From the NCBI RefSeq assembly GCF_024582835.1, contig NZ_CP102097.1, positions 1,054,001 through 1,118,000 on the forward strand: 64,000 bases of DNA. The letters are read 5' to 3'. The position numbers were made by a program, and so were the translations under genes. Positions 60,646 to 64,000 of this stretch are shown piece after piece (positions within the stretch are counted from its first letter, which is position 1; every line of letters begins with the position of its first letter). Below the pieces are notes generated by a model. That model was not told where the DNA came from. It worked only from the letters and a program-made list of their open reading frames with translations, and did not search any database. Source of the stretch: Vibrio japonicus (lineage in GTDB: Bacteria > Pseudomonadota > Gammaproteobacteria > Enterobacterales > Vibrionaceae).

Positions 60646-61677
60646 CTACTTTCTTGTACTATGCGGCAGGACGTTTTTAGCAAAGTAATCCTGAACATTA
60701 CCTTCAAAGTTGGATGTGATCTCTAGGTACCTTTGCCGAGATTGAGCGGACATAGTGAGTAAACCGTCATAGGTCATATCAATGATGGAATGAATGACTT
60801 TTTCAAACTCTGGCTCATTGATGGTGAACCCTCTTGCGCGGTATTGTTGTTCGGTTTCTACACAGTTAACCAGATACCCACTGCTTGGTGTCACGAGTTC
60901 GTTCATTGGCGCACCATCTGTACTCACAACGATGGCACCGGTTGAAAGCGCTTCAACGATGTAGTGGCCAAACCCCTCCATCTCAGAAACGCAAAGGTGT
61001 ATGCCATGGCTATTCATGAGTTTTAGTAACTCTTGACCACTTTGGTTAGTGGTAATTAGATGAATATTAGGCACGCCTTGCGCCGATTCAATGTAGCTTG
61101 GTACGGTTGTTTGTAACGTTAATGTGGGCCATTCAGGGTGTTTTTTCCAAGCGTTTATGACAGATAACGTGCCTTTTTTTTCACTTTTCCCTGCAAGATG
61201 GAGATATTTATCAAAACTTTTTTCAACGTTGCTTTGGTGTCGGTCTAACGAAGTGAACCCTAAGTAATGAGTGCGATCCTTGATATCAGAAAATGCCCGA
61301 ATGGCATCGAGCGTTTTGCAAAGCAAGATTATCTTATCGTTATTCAAGGTGGCTTTTTCGGTATGAGATCGAAACCAATCCTGATTTGGAATTAAGTAGT
61401 TTTTTTGGGCGGCCCAAACAAGCTTAGATTGCACTTCTTCCATATGAATAAACACCAACTCTTTTCCATAGAATCTTTTCAGAATCAGCTTTAGGATGCT
61501 TATTGATTTTTTTAGGAGGCTTTCTTTCCCTAGAATTAAGTTTGACTCAAGATTTGGATAGGCTTTCTCTAACGCGGATTGCAGGACTAATGAATCGTTC
61601 TCTAAGCCAAGAGAGTTTCCGCTTATTATAGCGATGTGAGTATCTTCTAAGCTTTTTTTTACTTGGTTTCTATTCAT
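60646..61677 (-). CDS. Glycosyltransferase (GT4-like)
   Basis: 343 residues, GT-B type. Nucleotide-sugar side with HYLGFTSLDRHQ, DKYLHLAGKSEKKGT and the acidic motif SEMEGFGHYIVEALSTGAIVVSTDGAPMNELV. Acts in the cytoplasm on a lipid-linked glycan or a related acceptor. It leads the order of three or four leftward glycosyltransferases and is convergent with the CDP-transferase operon. Confidence 0.85.
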   Translation of the reverse strand: MNRNQVKKSLEDTHIAIISGNSLGLENDSLVLQSALEKAYPNLESNLILGKESLLKKSISILKLILKRFYGKELVFIHMEEVQSKLVWAAQKNYLIPNQDWFRSHTEKATLNNDKIILLCKTLDAIRAFSDIKDRTHYLGFTSLDRHQSNVEKSFDKYLHLAGKSEKKGTLSVINAWKKHPEWPTLTLQTTVPSYIESAQGVPNIHLITTNQSGQELLKLMNSHGIHLCVSEMEGFGHYIVEALSTGAIVVSTDGAPMNELVTPSSGYLVNCVETEQQYRARGFTINEPEFEKVIHSIIDMTYDGLLTMSAQSRQRYLEITSNFEGNVQDYFAKNVLPHSTRK

Positions 61678-61709
61678 AAGATCACTCTTGTTGTAAGAGA
61701 AAGGACAGT

Positions 61710-62600
61710 CTATGAAGCGTTTTTAATTTTTAGGTAGTTGATCATATCAAAGACACTGCTTGTCGATTTTAGCCTTAAGTGATCCAGCTTTACGTCACCA
61801 TAAATGTGGTCCACATTCTTAGGGAGTGACTCAAAGCGGTCGTGGCGAATCAGGTGTTCACGTATCGCACTTTGCTGCAGGTGTCTTAGGCTGTATCGGT
61901 GTAAACGTCTGATATATTGATAGATGTTCTTGAGATTGGTTGGTGTCAGCCTGTGATAATAAAATTCTGCGCCTTCACACCCTCGCATAAAGCCATAAGA
62001 GAAGCCGTTGGATAACTTAAAGTTATGGCTGGCCACCCAGGCCAGAAGGCTGTCGTCACCAATCAGTCCAACAGGGAGCCTAAAGTTTAGCGCATAAACT
62101 TTGTCCAGAAATAGCGGCGTTAACGCATAAAAATTGCCGCTTAAGGCTTCTCCTTTTAACGTCGCGCTTCTGGTGTTACTGGTTGTTCTCCCCTTCGTTT
62201 TTGGTATGCCTGCTAGGATGTAGCAATCGGGGTGTTCTTCGTAGGACTTAATGATACTGCCAATCGATTCTGGGGTAATCGTGCAGTCACCATCAATAAA
62301 AGCGGTGATAAGTGAGTCTCCCTCACCTAGCTCTATTGCAAAGTTCCAAGCATTTGCCTTATCACCGATCGTGACTTCATAGGCATGCCAACCAGTTTTG
62401 TCTTGGCAGTAACGCTCTGCGACCTGGTAAGTATTGTCGCTACATCCGTTGCAGATGACATTAACTTCTGAGCTTATACCGCCAAGTTGTGCTAACGATT
62501 TTTCTATAGAGCCAAGGCAACTTTCTATAAAGTCTGCCTCATTATAAGCGAGAACATTGAGCCTGATTTGATGTGTATCTTTACTCGTGACTTTACTCAT
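61710..62600 (-). CDS. Glycosyltransferase family 2
   Basis: 296 residues. LNVLAYNEADFIESCLGSIE is the usual GT2 N-terminus, with VICNGCSDNTYQVAERY and the DxD-like TAFIDGDCTITPESI. Adds a sugar to the growing glycan; donor and acceptor unknown. Separated by 32 bp from the next gene. Confidence 0.87.
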   Translation of the reverse strand: MSKVTSKDTHQIRLNVLAYNEADFIESCLGSIEKSLAQLGGISSEVNVICNGCSDNTYQVAERYCQDKTGWHAYEVTIGDKANAWNFAIELGEGDSLITAFIDGDCTITPESIGSIIKSYEEHPDCYILAGIPKTKGRTTSNTRSATLKGEALSGNFYALTPLFLDKVYALNFRLPVGLIGDDSLLAWVASHNFKLSNGFSYGFMRGCEGAEFYYHRLTPTNLKNIYQYIRRLHRYSLRHLQQSAIREHLIRHDRFESLPKNVDHIYGDVKLDHLRLKSTSSVFDMINYLKIKNAS

Positions 62601-62612
62601 AGTGACGCGCTC

Positions 62613-63710
62613 TCATAGTTCATGAATCATTGATTCCCATTGACTGATAATGTTTTTAGGCGTGTATACCTCTGAACGTTGATAGGCTAGCTTGCCATAC
62701 TCATCCCGTAGTTTCGGATCGAGTAAGAATCTATTAATTGACTCTGCCATTTGTTCAATATCATCGGGTGCGAGTAGCTTTCCATATTTGTCAGAGATGA
62801 TCTCTGAGGGACCCATTGGGCAGTTGAACGCAATGACAGGTAACCCTTGTCCCATTGCTTCAATTAGGGTTAGCCCGAAGCCCTCGTAGCGAGAGCTCAA
62901 TACATACATCGAAGCTTGTTGGTACTCTCGAATAATCTCTGTCGATTCCGGAACGAGCATCACACTGTGTTCTAGTTGATACTCTCGTATTAACGTTTCG
63001 AGTTCAGGCTTAGCGCTCCCAGTTGGACCGACTATCCTTAAGGTCCAGTTTTTCTTCGATTGTTCATCAATTTTCGCCCACGACTTAATCAGTAAATCGA
63101 AGCCTTTTTGATCGGTCATCCGTCCAACCGCCAACACTATATTTTGCCGTTCACTCTCACGCCAACTGTCGAGTCGATCAATGGGTAACGGGTTTGGGAT
63201 CACCACCACTTTCTGAGGGTTGGTTTGAAGCGTGTTTATCCAGTGCGCTTTATCTGTGCCGGTTAAGACAATAATCTTCTTGCAGAGTAAAGACGCTAAT
63301 CGGCGGCCAAACCAACGGCTTCCAAATCGTGTGCTTATTCCTGAGTTGAAGTGCTCCCACGCGATATGATTTTGGTTCACAAGTGGGAGTGAGGAGTAGA
63401 GGCACATCTGCGTGTCGCAGCTGATAACAAGATCGGGTTTAAGTCGTTGGATAGTGCGATAAATGGCGAAAGGCAGCATAAGGTGCTGGATTTTCGATCT
63501 TGTCGCGCTGAACAGCTGTTCTCTTTTTACAGACTCATTCAGATAGAAAAACGGCGCTTTTTTTGATTCGTGATGACTGATGATGGTCACGTCAAAACCC
63601 GCACCTACTAACTCGTTAGAGATCATGGTGCACATCCTTTCGGTCCCACCAAGCGCGGTAATATCATTAATCAAAAAAACGATGCTGATTTTTTGTGTCC
63701 ATTTATTCAC
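62613..63710 (-). CDS. Glycosyltransferase family 4
   Basis: 365 residues: FLINDITALGGTERMCTMISNELVGAGFDVTIIS at the start, AVGRMTDQKGFDLLIKSW and YVLSSRYEGFGLTLIEAMGQGLPVIAFNCPMGPSEII near the C-terminus, a classical GT4 retaining enzyme. Twelve bases before the GT2 start, in one operon. Confidence 0.9.
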   Translation of the reverse strand: MNKWTQKISIVFLINDITALGGTERMCTMISNELVGAGFDVTIISHHESKKAPFFYLNESVKREQLFSATRSKIQHLMLPFAIYRTIQRLKPDLVISCDTQMCLYSSLPLVNQNHIAWEHFNSGISTRFGSRWFGRRLASLLCKKIIVLTGTDKAHWINTLQTNPQKVVVIPNPLPIDRLDSWRESERQNIVLAVGRMTDQKGFDLLIKSWAKIDEQSKKNWTLRIVGPTGSAKPELETLIREYQLEHSVMLVPESTEIIREYQQASMYVLSSRYEGFGLTLIEAMGQGLPVIAFNCPMGPSEIISDKYGKLLAPDDIEQMAESINRFLLDPKLRDEYGKLAYQRSEVYTPKNIISQWESMIHEL

Positions 63711-63725
63711 GAGCAGTTCCTTGCG

Positions 63726-64000
63726 CTACTTTGTTTCCTTAAACGTAACCGGTACCTTAGATGTTAGCGTTGAAAATATATACTCGATACGTTTTGCATT
63801 GTTTTCCCAAGTGAGCTTTTTATCCTGAATCGTCTTGGTGGCTTCCATTTGCAGCCGTGCTCTTAAGTTGTCGCTCGATAGGATGCGTTTGATGCAGTCT
63901 AAAATGGCATCAGGCGTGTCCATGTTGTAGAGAAGGGCGTTTTTGTTGTCGCACAGTAGTTCCTTAATATTATCGGTGTCAGGGGCAACAATGACCTTTC
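63726..64000 (-). CDS. Glycosyltransferase, C-terminal part (cut by window edge)
   Basis: Frame open to the right edge: KVIVAPDTDNIKELLCDNKNALLYNMDTPDAILDCIKRILSSDNLRARLQ, the typical end of a GT4/GT1 protein (xxNIKELL, then NAxLYNMDTPDAI). Only about 90 residues are in the window. Confidence 0.8.
   Translation of the reverse strand, partial: KVIVAPDTDNIKELLCDNKNALLYNMDTPDAILDCIKRILSSDNLRARLQMEATKTIQDKKLTWENNAKRIEYIFSTLTSKVPVTFKETK

Noticed and set aside
1..64000. rRNA or tRNA genes, an integrase gene and attI
   Set aside because: No rRNA, cloverleaf-like or tyrosine-recombinase sequence was recognised while reading both strands.

Overview
The window is a piece of a Vibrio chromosome in two parts. 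Positions 1 to about 35,760 are the interior and one end of a large sedentary chromosomal integron (superintegron). It has small, mostly single-gene cassettes separated by 47 complete attC recombination sites, nearly all 120-127 bp, of the Vibrio-repeat type (start TAACAA, end GTTRRRY-like). No integrase gene or attI site lies in the window. The genus call rests on these attC sites and on near-match toxin-antitoxin cassettes known from V. cholerae; the species cannot be fixed from sequence alone.

Cassette contents: GNAT acetyltransferases (several, some broken), five toxin-antitoxin modules (two RelE-type, two HigBA-type, one GNAT/DUF1778 TacAT-type), possible conflict or defence proteins (TIR, FRG, PLD-like nuclease, a C-terminal HEPN-like motif protein, DUF559/Vsr-like nuclease, LRAT-like), an APH-type phosphotransferase, a nucleotidyltransferase, an RRM protein and small membrane or secreted proteins. 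Thirteen cassettes carry no convincing gene. They fall into recurring families, one of which holds a variable 7-bp tandem repeat at a fixed position.

Five copies of one IS1595-family element (1027 bp, one of 1033 bp) have broken up the array. None has matching 8-bp flanks, and the half cassettes beside them do not match each other, so deletions or recombination between copies has occurred. The block between the second and third copies (25,131-29,902) has all eight attC sites reversed: it is an inverted segment between oppositely oriented IS copies, and it carries duplicates of cassettes also present at 3.5-4.5 kb and 8.5-9.0 kb. The array ends at the fifth IS copy, followed by a truncated gene and a decayed IS5-family element.

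Positions 37,500-64,000 are a surface polysaccharide and modification region. First comes a four-gene operon: a Tat-signal protein with a 10-G tract, a PqqD-like protein, an HprK-related kinase and a nucleotidyltransferase (HPr-rel-A type system), with a convergent PP-loop ATPase. Next is a leftward operon for a GDP-D-glycero-D-manno-heptose-type precursor (hddA, gmhA, hddC), a glycosyltransferase, a HAD-UbiA fusion and a small flippase-like protein. A rightward glycosyltransferase, tiny membrane ORF and O-antigen ligase-like gene follow. A sulfate-activation operon (cysD, cysN, SLC13 permease; no cysC) faces leftward. Divergent from it is a tight operon whose first three genes match the Campylobacter jejuni capsule phosphoramidate pathway (glutamine kinase, gamma-glutamyl-CDP-amidate hydrolase, CTP:phosphoglutamine cytidylyltransferase), followed by a CDP-glycerol-phosphotransferase-like enzyme. 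Four leftward glycosyltransferases close the window.

The most striking idea is that this Vibrio makes a heptose-containing surface glycan with phosphoramidate modification, a combination best known from Campylobacter capsules.
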